From Otatea glauca (Eukaryota > Streptophyta > Magnoliopsida > Poales > Poaceae), in NCBI GenBank assembly GCA_036346275.1, contig CM070719.1, forward strand, positions 30,460,093 through 30,524,092: a stretch of DNA of 64,000 nucleotides, in the 5' to 3' direction. Position numbers and translations under genes: made by a program. How positions within the stretch are numbered: position 1 is the stretch's first letter; each line of letters opens with the position of its first letter. A model generated the notes under the pieces. The model ran no database searches. It was not told the origin of the DNA and saw nothing but the letters and a program-made list of their open reading frames with translations. Shown piece after piece: positions 23,562 to 36,595 of the stretch.

Positions 23562-24815
23562 ATGGCGACGGACAAATATTCCACCAAGCCTCCCATCTTT
23601 ATTGGAGTTGATTTTCCTTTTGGAAGTCCGGATGGAGTCATACATCACGCCTGGCTACCGATATGGCGAAGGTGAAACTCCGTATGAGGTTCCTGGCGAT
23701 GAAAATGTCACGGCCATCAATATGGTTGACGTTGAGGCGAATGCTAAGGCAAGGAACATATTCATACAGGGTCTTAGCCGCGGTGAGTATGATAGGATTT
23801 CTCACATTCGCTCCGCTCACGAGATTTGGGTAACCCTCGATGCTTACCATGAGGGCTCTACTCAAATCAAGACTGTGAGGCAGGACCAGTTCAAGCGCGA
23901 GTACAACAAGTTTGATCAACGCGCTGGTGAGAGTCTCGACGAGTGTTTTGGTCGGTTTACAAAGATTTTGAGCGACCTCCGAGTAGTTGGTTGCATATAC
24001 CCTGACTCGGACAATGCTCGGCATTTCTTGACCGCACTCGACCTTCGGGTTTGGGAGATGAAGGTGACCACCATCAAGGACACCACCGACTTATCGACTC
24101 TGACTCTTGACGGGCTTTATTCCCGCCTCAAGACTCATGAGATCGATGTCGTCTCTCGAAAGATGAAATCTCAGTCGATGGCTTTGATCACCGATCCCAT
24201 TGGATCTTCTTCTTCTGATCCTTCTATTGGTTTCTCTCTTTCCGCCCTTTGCGAGCTAAGCGATGACCAACTGGAAAAATTTCCAGAAAATGAGCTTGCT
24301 CTTCTCGCTCGCAAGTTTTCTCATGCATACAAGAGGGTGAGAGAGAGGAAGAGAGGTGGCATTATCAGCTGCTTCGAGTGTGGTGGCCCCAACCACATTC
24401 GGGCGAACTGTCCCAAGCTGGAGAAGGGCAAGAACGACATTGGCGGTTCGGGCAAGAATGACTACACCGACAAGAACCGCAACAAGAAGCCTCCAGTTCG
24501 TGAACCGGCGCACGAGAAGAAGTACCGCAACTTCTCCAAGAACAAGAAGCTCTTCCACCGCGTCCTCGCCGCGCTTGATGACATCAACCTCTCCGACACG
24601 GAGACATGGAGCGACGAGGGCGAGGATGATCCGCAAGAGAAAAAGGGCGGCGATGACTTCTCTGGCACGTGCTTCATGGCCGACACCAACGACATCAGCG
24701 ACTCCGAGCTCTACAGCGACTCGGATGAGGTACCCTCCTATGACCAGCTCAACGAAGCTTTCTGCAAATTAGGAAAATTTCATGCTAGAGCTAGAGCTAG
24801 GTGTACGGAGCTTGA
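23562..24815 (+). pseudogene. Sirevirus-2 gag, first part (capsid, zinc knuckle)
   Basis: The ATG at 23562 starts MATDKYSTKPPIF, the typical Sirevirus gag N-terminus. A frameshift near 23615-23630 moves the frame, after which it stays open to the insertion at 24815. A capsid-like region (EVPGDENVTAINMVDVEANA at about 23680-23740, then FDQRAGESLDECFGRFTKIL) precedes a CCHC knuckle, CFECGGPNHIRANCPK, at 24370-24417. A basic stretch and an acidic, serine-rich tail follow. Gag forms the particle and binds RNA. LTR-B interrupts the coding sequence at CTTGA; the frame resumes exactly at 28058. Confidence 0.9.
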
Positions 24816-27800
24816 TGTGAGACCCCAGATTTACCATCCGGAATCTCCTGTGTATTTCTGTACTAGTCCCAGATCAGTTGCTAGTACACACAGTGAAGCA
24901 GTGATTATCATAACCAGAACATAACGAAGAGAAAAAAAATAGCATAAGCATAAATTACCAGCCACATGGCTATTTATTACATCTCCTGGTCACATGACCG
25001 AGTTCTCAAAGCAATGAAACAAAAACAACAAGATAAAACCCAAAGACACCACAAAGCATTTACTAGAGCGCGCGCTTAGTTATGTTGGCGATCTCCAACG
25101 AACTCCTCGCCATAGAACTCATTGTCTTCGACTGCATCTTGGTAATTCTCTGATAACAAAATTTTGTATAGCATGTGAGTACAAACGTACTCCGCAAGTC
25201 TGGGAAAATGCATCATGAAGGGTTTTCCAAGGAAGGCTTAATAGGGTTCTTTTGCACAAAGCCAGATTTAACAAACATTATTAATAATAATTTCCACAAA
25301 GCAGTTTTAACAATTATTTGTACAATTGAAATTATTTCTAACTCTAGTGAAGGTTCCAATTACCAACACTAGTATACAGGCTCTAACCGCCCATTTTGAA
25401 AGATCTTGTTAAACAATCACATGACTCCATCTGTCATGATTGAAAACAGGTTCCATCTACCTGGTTGGCTCAATCCGCCAAATAAACATTCGAGAGTTCT
25501 AACCACTCCCGAATCCCAAAACATCAATTATGTTGAAAACCAAAACCAAGTCTACCAGTATGAAAGCATTCTTCGCTTTGCCTTTGACCGTAGGCACGGC
25601 TATTCGAATAGATCTACTCTGCAGAGGTGTACAGCTTTACCCACGAGACATGATCATCTCTTTGATGCCAAGTGCTACGAACACACTTCTATTGGTGTGC
25701 CGGCAGAGAGATCATGACAAGGCCTTTACAATGTATACGCCTAACCTGACTCACCCGCTGAGGTTTCACCGCTGTTAGGGTTCCATCCACCCAGTACAGA
25801 AGCCCCTTCTTGCGCCGTGTGAGAAATACGACTTGCCTCCATCCGGCACCCACATTCCACCAATCAAGTAGTCTAAGTTAGGTTTCTACAAATTATTCAC
25901 CCAGGTCGTACCCATTATAGACTTGTGGTTGCACGGTAATGCTTAGAATGGACAGTCATAAGCGTCGGTCCTTAAATTGATTAGGCGGCTTTCACAAACT
26001 GTAACAGTGCTCCATCCGCACTACCGACAAACCATTACGCCCCAATCTAAACTATTTTTATTTTATTTTTATTTTACAATCACAGCAGCAATCACCTTGC
26101 TACAGTTTCGATAAAACACATTTCAACGACATTTTAGAATTTATCCCACCAAAAGCATTTTGATCAACGCCAATCCTAAGCACATCTATAAATGATTTAA
26201 ACAAGGTTAATCACATAATACATGATTTCATGATTAAATCTTAAGGTTACAACGGCATGGTAATCAAACGGCAAGGATGTTATTTCAAATGGGCATAACT
26301 AACATTCTATATTTTAACATCATCGGTTTATGTAAATAGCCATGCAAGTTGTAAACATTTTATAAAACAGATTATAAACAATGGGATCAACGTCGCCAAG
26401 GAGACTTGCCTTCATCGACGGAAGCGCTCATTATTGATCGAGGTCTTCTCCTTCGTCGGTGATTTACGACCGCTTCTTCGACTACGCGCAAAATGGTGCA
26501 CGAAATGAATAAAATAAAATAGGTAGAAACTAAAAATTATAATAAAAATCTTCGATGATAGAGGATGAATTTAGCAATTTGAATCACTCCATTCGAGTTA
26601 CGACGGAAGCTTAACGGGTCATTTGAAGTTAGATTAGAAAGGAAATATCACAAAAAGAAAAGAAACATCAGAGCAAAGACTTGTTCACTCGCGAATAATG
26701 AGAGCTGCTCCTTCATGGCGCATGGGAGAGAGGCCGGGAGAGAGAGGGCTCGCCGCGGCCGGCCGAGATGTGGCGGCAACGGCGAGGAGCGGCTCGGCGG
26801 TGCGGTGGCAAAGCGCACGGCGGCCGACGGCGCTGGAGGTCGGGTGCGGCAACGACGAGGTGAAACCGGCGACGCTAAACGAGCCGACGGCAACACGACG
26901 CCAAAAACGCCAAATTTCTCAAAACTAAGGTAAGCACGGATAGCTAGCATCAAGGGAGTCTAAGGGTGCAAGGAATTGAATTGAATCATACCCAAACAAG
27001 AGAAATCAACGACGAACGGAGCGACGACCGACGATGAACAAACTCGAAATACGGGGTCAAACTGCAACGAAAATCAAATCCGATTGAATGGTTGTGATCA
27101 TGGAAGCAAAAGGAACAAAGTGACGCGGTTAGTTTACCCGAAAACTCACCGGAGCAAAAGATGGCTCGCCGGTGTCTTTGGAAAACACCGGGCGTCGGTT
27201 TTTCTCGAATTTCGGAAAGGGAAATGGCACTGAATCAATGGGGCAAGGTGAGCACGGGGTAGAGGACAACAAGATGAAACTTTTGAGTACTCACACGCTC
27301 GGTGAGGTGAAGAAACGCCCGAGATAATGACCGAGCAATAAATTGTCATTAACGTTTAATTGCGCCGTTTCGCTCGGATTAAGGATGGGTAACGGCAGGA
27401 ATTGAATCCTCGCATCAATGCGGTCATAACGCTTCAACTCTCCCTTGATTTGATACGAAAATGAAGAAGTTATAAATATTCTTCTTTTGGACATTGAAGA
27501 GGAGAGGAACGTGCAAATAAAACACAGAGGCTAGAGGTTGAAGATGATCCTGTAGCTCGACGGGTGGGGCAAGTGAATAGTCTTTGAGAATAAAGCGCGA
27601 GATAAAATAGATAAAAAGATCTAAAAATACTGGAAAAGATCCTAAAAATCCTAATGAGTAAAATGGAACCCAGCAAAATTGGTTTCACTTATTTTGGATG
27701 AATTTTGAAATTTAAATAATTTCAGGACGAATATAATGGATTTGATGAAAGCCCGAGATATAAAATAGAAAAGAGATTCTATAAATCTTGGAAAAATTCC

Positions 27801-28052
27801 CAAAATCATTATAGAATATTTGAAACCTAATTCAATGTATTTTGAGATTTTTGGAGCATTTTGGAACTCGGGTGAAATTTCGAATAAGGACCGGAATATT
27901 GAAATTTTAACTTTGCGGACGATAAAGAATTGAACTCCAATTTCGGGAGGATATGGATGCCAGGTTAATTAGAACACCAAGGAAAATCCAAATTTTGAAT
28001 TTAATTAATTTTAAAATAATTTTCGGAACAACAGAAAATCTGGAATGTTACA
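24816..28052 (-). mobile_element. LTR-B: solo gypsy LTR inserted in the Sirevirus-2 gag
   Basis: It is flanked by CTTGA (24811-24815 and 28053-28057). On the minus strand it starts TGTAACATTCC at 28052 and ends GGGGTCTCACA at 24816, 3,237 bp in all. No internal domain is present, so it is a solo LTR. It is related to LTR-A and LTR-C by its ends, by the GAGTAC/GTACTC palindrome, and by a block at about 25600-26050. A GC-rich stretch (26700-26930) and an AT-rich U3-like part (27690-28050) contain only spurious open frames. A minus-strand TATA-like site lies near 27466-27474. Confidence 0.92.
25177..25192 (-). promoter_or_regulatory. Conserved palindrome in LTR-B
   Basis: A GAGTAC/GTACTC inverted pair sits 361 bp from the LTR 3' end (minus orientation). 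It is followed on the plus strand by CCGCAAG, mirrored by CTTGCGG before the LTR-A copy. Confidence 0.6.
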
Positions 28053-28057
28053 CTTGA

Positions 28058-28412
28058 GAAGGAAGTAGGTACCTTGACTCGGGAGTTAGCTTCACTTAGA
28101 TCTTCTCCCTCCCGAGTCACTGATGATTGCTCTTTGTGTGATGCTATTCTTGTGGAGTTGGAGAAACTAAGGACCATACATGATAGTGTGCTTGCTAAAC
28201 TTGATGGTCTTAGGTTGAAGAATGCTAGCACTAGTTCTATTGATGCTATTCCTGTTGAGGCTAGTTTTCTTCATGCTCACTCCAATCCATCATGTGCTAA
28301 TTGCCCTAAATTGCTTGCCGAAATTGATGCCATGAGCGAACACCTTAGAAAGCTTTCTGCTAGAAATGATGAACTTGAATTGCATGCTTCTAAGGACCCA
28401 ATACTCATGTGA
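28058..28412 (+). pseudogene. Sirevirus-2 gag, second part (coiled-coil region)
   Basis: The reading frame is in phase with 24815 once LTR-B and one TSD copy are removed. It encodes a leucine- and glutamate-rich, probably coiled-coil segment (KEVGTLTRELASLRSS; LLAEIDAMSEHLRKLSARND), typical of the C-terminal half of Sirevirus gag. A TGA at 28410-28412 ends the frame. Related coding continues with frame changes in the next feature (CEGCKQLKLDNDALNVKCDQ), so the stop is probably an indel effect. Confidence 0.85.
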
Positions 28413-31400
28413 GGGTTGTAAGCAACTAAAACTTGACAATGATGCTTTGAATGTCAAGTGTGATCAACTTGCTAAGGATTTACTAGTTAAGTCACAAACC
28501 TGGTTGCTTGTTGTGTGTTGGGGTTAAGGATGATGTGGATCAAATCCATGTCGAGCTTAAGAAGAAGTTAAAAGACCAAACCCTTAGGATTAGAGATGCT
28601 CCTTGCGTTTCTTGTGAGGCCCTCAAGATTGAGGCGATCGTGCTAAGGAACAAAAGCACGTCTTTGAGAGATCTTCTCTTTACGGTTCTTCATCTTCCTC
28701 TCCTTCCCCTGTTCTTCTTGTGCTTCTTTCTTCCGAGATTGCCAAGATCTTATGAGCACTCTCGAGAAGTTTGTTGGAGGCAAGAAGAAGCTCAAACTTA
28801 TTCTATACCAATCCAAGATTAGTAGATTCAATCAAGGTCTAGGATTTGATCCTTGGAGCACGCCGGCGCATCCTCCCACCATTGTGCGCGGCTCCAAGAG
28901 TGGTGAGATTGTGGTAGCTCCCAGAGTGAGCACCACCAAGTTTAGGTCTCTGGGTTGTCCATAGGACTTCGACTAGAAGGGTGTTACTCCTATTGCTTCG
29001 CCTCTAGCAAGATGAAGTACATGCACCTTCCGTAAGAAGGATGGTCACCTAGTAGATTTACGCTTCAGCGCCAAGATCACTCGGCGTGAGCGTGTTGTCG
29101 CTCTTAGGGGTATTCAGGTCATCCCGGACTTTGAGTGCTCCTAAGACACACCGCTTCTAGACAGTTAGAGAGTCGCTTTGTGTTTGGGCAAAGGCCGGGA
29201 CTCGGTTTTCATGCTAGTTCTTTGAGTTTTAGCCCGAGCTGTTCAGAGTCGATCTTTCCGTCGTCTTCTTGATATTCCTCGCTTTTCCCATCGAGGTAGA
29301 TATCGTGGCGTGAGGTGTTTTCCGGTAGGAGATCCAGCAACCTTCTTCGGGATGGTCGGCTTTTGCACCACGGCGTACCAACCCGTTTTGACTCCTAGAT
29401 TATCTACCGAGTTGCTCCCGATCGTGTGAGAGTTGGCGTCGAGAGAGACACTCGAGTATAGTCTTCTTACGTGGTTGGTACTGCGAGGTGTCGATGGTTC
29501 AAGATTGGGTTCCTAAGTCTTCACTCTATCCCAAAGATCGAGTCATCTTTCTCTCTTGTGTCTTGATCAGGTTCGCCGGATGGGGAAGGGCGATGTTTGG
29601 ATTGTTGACTCCGGTTGTTCTCGTCATATGACCGGAGATTCTCGTTGGTTCTCTTCCCTAGTCCGAGCCCCCAGTGATGAGTTAATCACTTTTGGGGATG
29701 CATCTTCAGGTAGAGTCATTGCTAAAGGTACCATCTGCATTAACAAAATTTCATTCTTAAAGATGTTGCCTTAGTAAGTAAGTCGCAATACAATCTGCTC
29801 TCTATTTCTCACTTATCGATGACTCTTTCGAGGTAAGTTTCAAGAGTAATGCTGAGAATCCTTGATTCATCGGGAGGGTTAGTTTATGGATTTCTAGATT
29901 TGGGAGAGTCTTTCGTGCTGATTTTTCTCGCTTCTTCCGAGACTCTCTTCGATGTTTGATTGCTTCGAGTCCCGTGATCTCTCCTTCGGCATAGGAGACT
30001 TGGTCACATTGGTTTTGATCATTTGACCCGAGTTAGCGACCACGATCTCATTCGGGTTTGCCCAAACTCAAGATGGTCAAAGACTTAGTTTGCTCTCCTT
30101 GCCGACATGGCAAGATGGTTATCGCTTCTCATCCTCCATCACCGTAGTGATGATCGATGCACTAGGACAGCTTTTACATATGGACACCGTTGGTCCGGTT
30201 AGAGGCTGAATGCAGGAGGGAAGTGGTATGTTCTTGTCATCGTTGATGATTTTTCTAGATACTCTTGGGTATTTTTCATGGCCTCAAGGATGAGACCTTT
30301 TCTCACTTCAGGGTTTGATCAAGAGGTTGTCTATTGAGCTCCCTGTGCATTACGAGCTATACGTAGTGATAATGGCACGGAGTTCAAGAATTCCTACTTG
30401 AGAGTTTTTGTGTGGAGTCCGGTTTAGAGCATCGTTCTCTTCTCCCTACGCCTCACAGAATGGCATAGTGGAAAGGAAGAACAGGACCCTGGTTGAGATG
30501 GCCAGGACGATGCTAGACGAGTACAGTACTCCTAGGAAGTTTTGGGCTAAGGCTATAGCTACTGCTTGCCATATTTCTAATCGCGTGTTTTTGAGAGCAC
30601 ATTTGCATCGCACTTCTTATGAGTTGAGGTATGGGCGAAAGCCCAGTGTGTCTCATTTTCGCGTTTTCGGTTGCAAGTGTTTTATCTTTAAGTCTGGTAA
30701 CCTAGATAAGTTTGAGTCTCGCTCTTCTGATGGTATCTTTCTAGGTTACTCGACTTCTTCTCGAAGCTATAGGGTCTAGAGCATTGATGCGCATAGGATC
30801 ATAGAGACCTGTGATGTGACCTTTGATGAGGCTAGCCCAGGAGCTAGACCTGATGTTTCAGGCTCTTCTTATCCCTCCGAGACCATCTTTGTAGAAGATG
30901 AGGATGATGGTGTTCCACCGATCCAGTCCCTCTACACCGAGGTGCCTCCTGCTTCCATTTACGCACCTCGGGAGACCACCCTTGCCTTCCGACTCTCCTT
31001 CAATGAGTGGCTCGCTCCTACCTCTTCGTGCATGAGGTAGAGGCCATACGCTTACGGTCCTCCCCATCATATCCAGAAAGCTCATCCACCTGATCAGATC
31101 ATTGGTGATCTGTTTGAGCGGGTCACTCGCTCAAAATCAGGTTTATCTAGTTTCTGCCTCCACTCTACCTTTGTTGCCTCCTTTGAGCCGAAAGATATTT
31201 ATCATGCATTATCCGATGAATCGTGGATTAATGCTATTCATGAGGACCTTGAGAACTTTGAGAAGAACAAGGTATGGCAGCTTGTCGAGCCCCCATCTGG
31301 TCATAATGTCATTGGGACCAAGTGGGTGTTCAAAAACAAGCAGAGTGAGGATGGGGTTGTCATTCGCAACAAGGCTAGGCTAGTTGCACAGGGCTTTTCT

Positions 31401-32709
31401 CAGGTTGTGGGTCTTGACTTTGAGGAGACCTTTGCCCCTGTAGCTAGACTAGAGGCTATTAGGATCCTGCTTGCATTCTCCGCATCCCAGGGTTTCAAGC
31501 TCTATCAAATGGATGTCAAGAGTGCATTCCTCAATGGCTATATTGAGGAAGAGGTTTATGTCAAACAACCTCCAGGATTCGAGAACCCCAAGTTTCCGAG
31601 TCATGTATACAAGCTCTCCAAAGCTTTGTATGGACTCAAGCAGGCCCCTAGAGCATGGTATGAGAGGCTCAAGTCTTATCTTCTCAGCCATAACTTCAAA
31701 ATGGGTATAGTAGACAAAACTCTGTTCATCAGACACCATGAGTCTCATTTTCTTCTTGTCCAGATTTATGTGGACGATATCATTTTTGGTGGCTCGTCTC
31801 ATTCGCTTGTGTCTCAGTTTTCTTAGGTGATGAGCACAGAGTTTGAGATGAGTATGATGGGCGAGTTGAGCTACTTTCTTGGCTTCCAAATCAAGCAGAC
31901 TCGGGAGGGTACTTTCTTGCATCAAGGCAAATATACCCGTGACCTCCTGAGGCGCTTCGATATGTCTGATGGGAAGCTGGTGATGACTCCTATGGCCACC
32001 ACTCCTGTCCTTGAGCCCGATGAGGATGGTGAGCCTGCTGATCAAAAGGAGTTTCGGAGTATGATCGGCTCCCTCTTGTACCTCACCGCTTCGAGGCCGA
32101 CATACATTTATTTGTGTGTCTGCGTGCGCCGATTCAAGCTTCTCCTCGCGCCTCACCGCCAAAGCGATCAAGCGCATCTTCAGTACCTTCGTGCTACCAC
32201 TGATTATGGTATTTGGTACTCTTCGTCTTCTTGTCTCTCTCTTAGAGCCTTTTCCGATGCCGACTTTGCTGGCTGTAGGATAGATAGGAAGAGCACTTCT
32301 GGCACTTGCCAATTCATTGGCACTTCTCTTGTTTCTTGGTCATCTAGGAAGCGATGCAGGGTTGCAGTCCATCGCCGAGGCCGAGTATGTTGGTGCAAAC
32401 CGATTGTTTGTAGCTGTGCTCTGGATGAGATCGACCTTACGGGACTATGGGTTAGAGATAGAGAGTGTGCCACTTTTTCGTGACAACACTTCAGCTATTT
32501 GCATTGCTAAAAACCCAAGTGCAACATTCGGACCAAGCACATTGATATTAGATATCACTTCCTTAGAGACCATGTAGAGAAGGGAGATATCGCGCTCATT
32601 CAGAGAGAGTGACCTTGATTAGCGATATCTTCACCAAGCCTTTGGATAGCTCAGATTTGTTGCCTTGAGGAGTGAGCTTGGAGTCGTGAGCCCTTACGGC
32701 CTTTCGTGA
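28413..32709 (+). pseudogene. Sirevirus-2 gag end and pol (protease, integrase, RT, RNase H), frameshifted
   Basis: Order of domains: end of gag (28413-28830); spacer with PPTIVRGSKSGEIVVAPRVS (about 28870-28930); protease VWIVDSGCSRHMTGDS near 29596; pre-integrase region near 29990-30110; integrase 30180-30780, with the RSDNG acidic residue kept at about 30368 and GIVERKNRTLVEMA near 30465; RT 31240-31826 with QMDVKSAFLNGY and YVDD at 31767-31778; RNase H to the stop at 32707-32709. Frameshifts are frequent, for example around 29000-29500, 30200-30410 and 31824. The longest intact block is RT (166 codons). Without repair it cannot encode a full polyprotein. Confidence 0.9.
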
Positions 32710-34540
32710 GGGGGAGTGGTTTGTATATTATGTATTATATGTTTTCTTCCACTTTTCTTTTCTTTGTGTTTCTTCTGGGTGACTTTGGGCTTGTTTTCTT
32801 GAGTTGAGTTCACTCACTTAGACTTCTGGCATGCCTTCCATGGACCTCTTATCTTGTGCTTTAGGTTGCTATCATGCGTGATTAGCTGTTCTCTCTTCTC
32901 TCTAGGTTGAGTTCCCTCACAGTCTTATAAGTCTAGCAGGCATTGGGCTTCTGGGTAGACAGGGTCTGTGTGCACTCCTTAGTTGGGATCTAGAGTCAGC
33001 TTCCCTATGTCAGTCACTGGGGAAGATAAGAGCGAGTCTAAGCCATAGTGAGTCTCTTCTATCTTATCTATGCTCAATAGCCATCCAGTTTTGCAGTTTC
33101 TCGGCTTCTTCTCCTCATTCTGTTTTTCTGGTTGTTATTGAGTTAATTCGGGTTTTCTTTATGCCTAATCTTGATAATAACTCAACTTTAACCAGATTTG
33201 AGCTTAAAATTGATTCATTTGTTGAGGGGGAGTTTGGGAATCTGTTCATGCATTGCATTTAGACTGCATTTTCTGTTTTATGAACTTTGTCTATTATGCA
33301 ATTGATTTCTTCTTCATGCTATACACCTTGCTACATCATTTGAAGAAAATCACTAGCTTAGGTATGTCCAAGTTCATTGAACTTGCTAAGCTTAAAAATG
33401 AAATAAGCCTTAAATGAAAAACTTGATGAAACTTGTTGCTTTTACTTGCTAGGTTTCTTCTCTAGAGGTTTGTGCCATAATTTGAGAAATTTTGGAGTTC
33501 TCTAGAGTCCCTATAGCAACTTGGGTGAAAATAGTTTGATCCATGCTAGAGTCCTTCAATTGCTCATGAATCATTGTGCTAAAAATGAAAATTAAACAAA
33601 ATTGACTCTTCTTGTGCACATACGACTCAACACCTTGCATTCACAAGACCGCTTCCCATTGCACTTGGGATGAACTTGGAATACATCGTGTTTGACCTAG
33701 ACCATCCTCTTAAGAGTTCATCTTGAGATGGTCGCATACGGCTTGAGTCAATTGGTTGTCAAAAGAAAATGCAAATAAATTAAAAACAAAGACATATGTG
33801 GGTAGAGAATGCAAATAATGTCAAACATTTGCACCCCGCTATGTCTTGTATGATGATAAATCAAAATTTGCATTAAGTGATAAATGAGCCCGAAGGACCT
33901 TGTATGCTCTTCTAGATTCCCCAAAGTGTTGAGTAGGTTGAACTCTAGGTTTTCCTTTTGATCCTTAGAGTGGCTATTCTTCTATTTTTGAAACTAAAGC
34001 TAAGTGTTGCACTTGTCTAATCTTGCTAAAAATGAAATATTCAAAACTAAACTCGTATTTGCACTTGGACATGTCTTAGTTTAGTCATCTTCTGAAATTG
34101 ACAAGCTTGGTGTAATATCCTTCCATTTTGATCAATTGGATAATCTTCAAAGCTCTTTCGATTGCATTTCATGCATACATAAAAAAATTGATGCCTATAT
34201 TGCCAAAAGGGGGAGAAAACGTAGAAAAGGCATCACTAAAATGATAAAAATGTGAATGCTTATTTGGTTATTATGATCTTTGTAAAACTATGCTACTACT
34301 TTTGTTGGATCATAATCTCATAATCACATTTGACATGTTTAGTTGGATTTTAGAGTTTTTGTTGAAAACTTGCTCTTTCTTAAATTTAACTCTAAAATCA
34401 GAATTCCTCTTCGTCAACTTGGTCATGGTTCTAATTTCTATCTTTGGACCAAGTTTGACTTTGCAACTAAAAATTGCTTTCTTCTTCATTTTCTTCAAAC
34501 TCAAATTTATGCCTTTTATGTGGTTTGTCAATATACTCAT
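32710..34540 (+). other. Sirevirus-2 3' non-coding region
   Basis: This parallels 19031-20830 in Sirevirus-1. Purine boxes (GAGGGGGAGT at about 32708 and 33227, AAGGGGGAGA at about 34208) occur before the functional tract. No recognised ORF is present; the open frames on both strands are short. Confidence 0.75.
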
Positions 34541-34552
34541 CAAGGGGGAGAT
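34541..34552 (+). other. Polypurine tract of Sirevirus-2
   Basis: CAAGGGGGAGAT ends at the 3' LTR start TGAAGGACC (34553). Confidence 0.85.
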
Positions 34553-36188
34553 TGAAGGACCATGTGGAGGTCCATCCATGTTTGTGATGAGTATTTGACT
34601 TTATTTGAGCAAGGTGTGCTCAAGTTTGAGTTTGATTTGGATTGATTTTCAAAATGAAGCAATTTGAGTTGTCTCGCCAGAGTGGCAAGACTGGTCGATA
34701 GACGCGGTAGTGATGAGTTGGATGGTTTATTGCACATCTTTGTGGGCATTGCTATGTGAGGAATTTCCTTGTCTTTGATGGTTGCAGGCGACGGTGCTAG
34801 GTCATGGTGAGGCGAAGGATGACCGGACTAGGCGAGGCGTCGGAGGTCCGAGACGGTTGGGAGATCGCCGGAAGATGATCGGAGACGGAGTCCGGGCAAG
34901 TCAAGAAGACAAGGAAAGGAGTTGATGCTAGCTAGATGCCGCGTGGATCAATGAGGGCCGTCGGATTGAGGTCTAGTTGATAGGTTAGCGGGTCTAGGTA
35001 GTATGCTTTGAAAACCGTGCAAGAAAACCCGGTATGTGTGTGGGTTTTGGGTTAGCCCTTGCATGGCTGTGTGTGTGGGTTAATCCTAGCCCTTAGATGA
35101 GTGCTCTAGGGTTGAGGGACTCATCCAAGGGTGGTAGGTGGCCCAAGAGTAGTATAAATAGGGGTGGAGGGGTAGCCTCCTTCCCTTGAAGGTGTTGAGG
35201 TTTTTGATGCTCATTTGAGCTTTGCCCACATGAATGTGAGGCTTTGTAACCTCCCCTTCCAGAAATGAAAGTTTTATCCATCCACCTCTGAATTTATTTT
35301 GCGCATTTACATTATGTCTTTACTTTACGCAATTTAAATTCAGCATTTACTTTCCCGCAATTACATTCCCGCAATTTACTTTCAAGTAATTTGGATTTGC
35401 CTCCCCTCCTTCTAAATGCTGCTGATCTTGGATGTTTTGAGTGTGTTTATATGGTTTTACATCTATTTTGCACTTTTGGATTGAGTAGAGAACATCTTTT
35501 CTTTCAAGTTCCAACTTTGTTCAGAACTTGTTCTTCGCGCAGCCGTCAGTGTTTGATTTTTGTAAAAATATAAAAAAAATCCTTTTTGATTGATTCTTTT
35601 TGGAGGTGCTGCGGGACTCTCATATACACCTGCATAAAAATTTTGGAGTTCACTTGTTGCACCGTTTGGGCGCCATGAGGTGAAAACCGAGCCCCAAACT
35701 TTCTGCTCGAAGTTCTTGAGCATACTATGTTCTTAGATTTTTCCTGTTTTTTCTGTAAGGCTTTTTGAGGAGAAAATTGGTGGAGTTCTTCAAGACTCTG
35801 ATGCTCATAGGGATAAAAATGCTCAGAATTTTGTGAGCTGCAGAAACCCACCAATCTCCTGTGCAAATTGAGGACAAGTTCTTGGAATTCTGCTTTTGCT
35901 TTTCTGAAAGTGACTTTTGTGATTTGAATTGATGTCTTTTCTAAAAGCAAGAGTTTGAATTGATTCCTCTTTATCTTGGACACTAGACAACCAGGATTGT
36001 GACTCAAAAATCCCAAAATATTTTATGGTACTTATCCATGCAAGCTTGGGGTACACATAGTTGTCTAGTTTTTCGGGTTTTTCACAATTTCCTTTGAGCG
36101 ATATTGTCGAGGTTTTTGTTGGAGTACTTTGGGGGAATTTTTATTTGCGACCATTCACCCCCCCTCTGTTCGCCATCTCGGTCCTTCA
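34553..36188 (+). repeat. 3' LTR of Sirevirus-2
   Basis: A 1,636-bp LTR with TATA box TATAAATA at 35153-35160. It ends GGTCCTTCA, followed by the TSD copy GATGT (36189-36193). Confidence 0.92.
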
Positions 36189-36193
36189 GATGT

Positions 36194-36595
36194 ACGATTG
36201 ATGGATGAGTTTTCTTCAGACCATATCCCAATCATCTAGGCAAACCTTATGTGTTCTTTAAAAGAAACCAATCTTTTGTTCTTAAAAGAATCATTCCAGC
36301 TAGATCGAGTTTGTGTGGATCTTGCCTTGTGTACTTGCTTGCTTTGATGTGTGGGAGGTCATTCAAGATCATCGTGATTATCAAAACCCCACGAGCAAGC
36401 CCAAGATCAAATTTTTGGTTTTTGCTCTTACTTCGTTAATTCTTCCTTTGATTAAAAAAAAAGGTCAAATCTTTTATGTCAATCCCTTGGATTGAAGGAT
36501 GGAATAGGTTCCTAACCTCGATACGTGGGTGCCTACCAAGATTCATTAGTTTTGGACCAGCCAATCAAATGTTTGATCAATTTTCCTTTTGAGTA
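36194..36595 (+). repeat. 3' LTR of Sirevirus-1, piece 2
   Basis: This lies between the Sirevirus-2 TSD copy and the TR-GAG-like element, and carries the GAGTA target at 36591-36595. It has diverged from the Sirevirus-2 LTR, so the assignment rests on its position, the two flanking TSDs and the summed LTR length. No gene. Confidence 0.7.

Larger units (their letters stand above)
21869..36188 (+). mobile_element. Sirevirus-2: complete Ty1/copia element, flanked by TSD GATGT
   Basis: The LTRs at 21869-23508 and 34553-36188 begin TGAAGGACC and end GGTCCTTCA. GATGT flanks the element (21864-21868 and 36189-36193). It carries a primer site, gag, pol, a long 3' non-coding region and a polypurine tract. 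It is inserted in the 3' LTR of its older relative Sirevirus-1. The similar LTRs indicate a younger insertion, yet gag and pol contain many small indels. A solo gypsy LTR (LTR-B) splits the gag. Confidence 0.93.

Noticed and set aside
24256..24772. Overlapping open frames of up to 138 codons on both strands in Sirevirus-2 gag
   Set aside because: Alternative-frame shadows of the gag sequence, which carries the recognisable CCHC knuckle.
26648..26953. Open frames in the GC-rich part of LTR-B
   Set aside because: Low-complexity and inside a solo LTR; not conserved in LTR-A or LTR-C by eye.
31449..32312. 287-codon minus-strand open frame
   Set aside because: It lies exactly opposite the Sirevirus-2 RT/RNase H coding region, has no domain, and is explained by codon bias of the sense gene.
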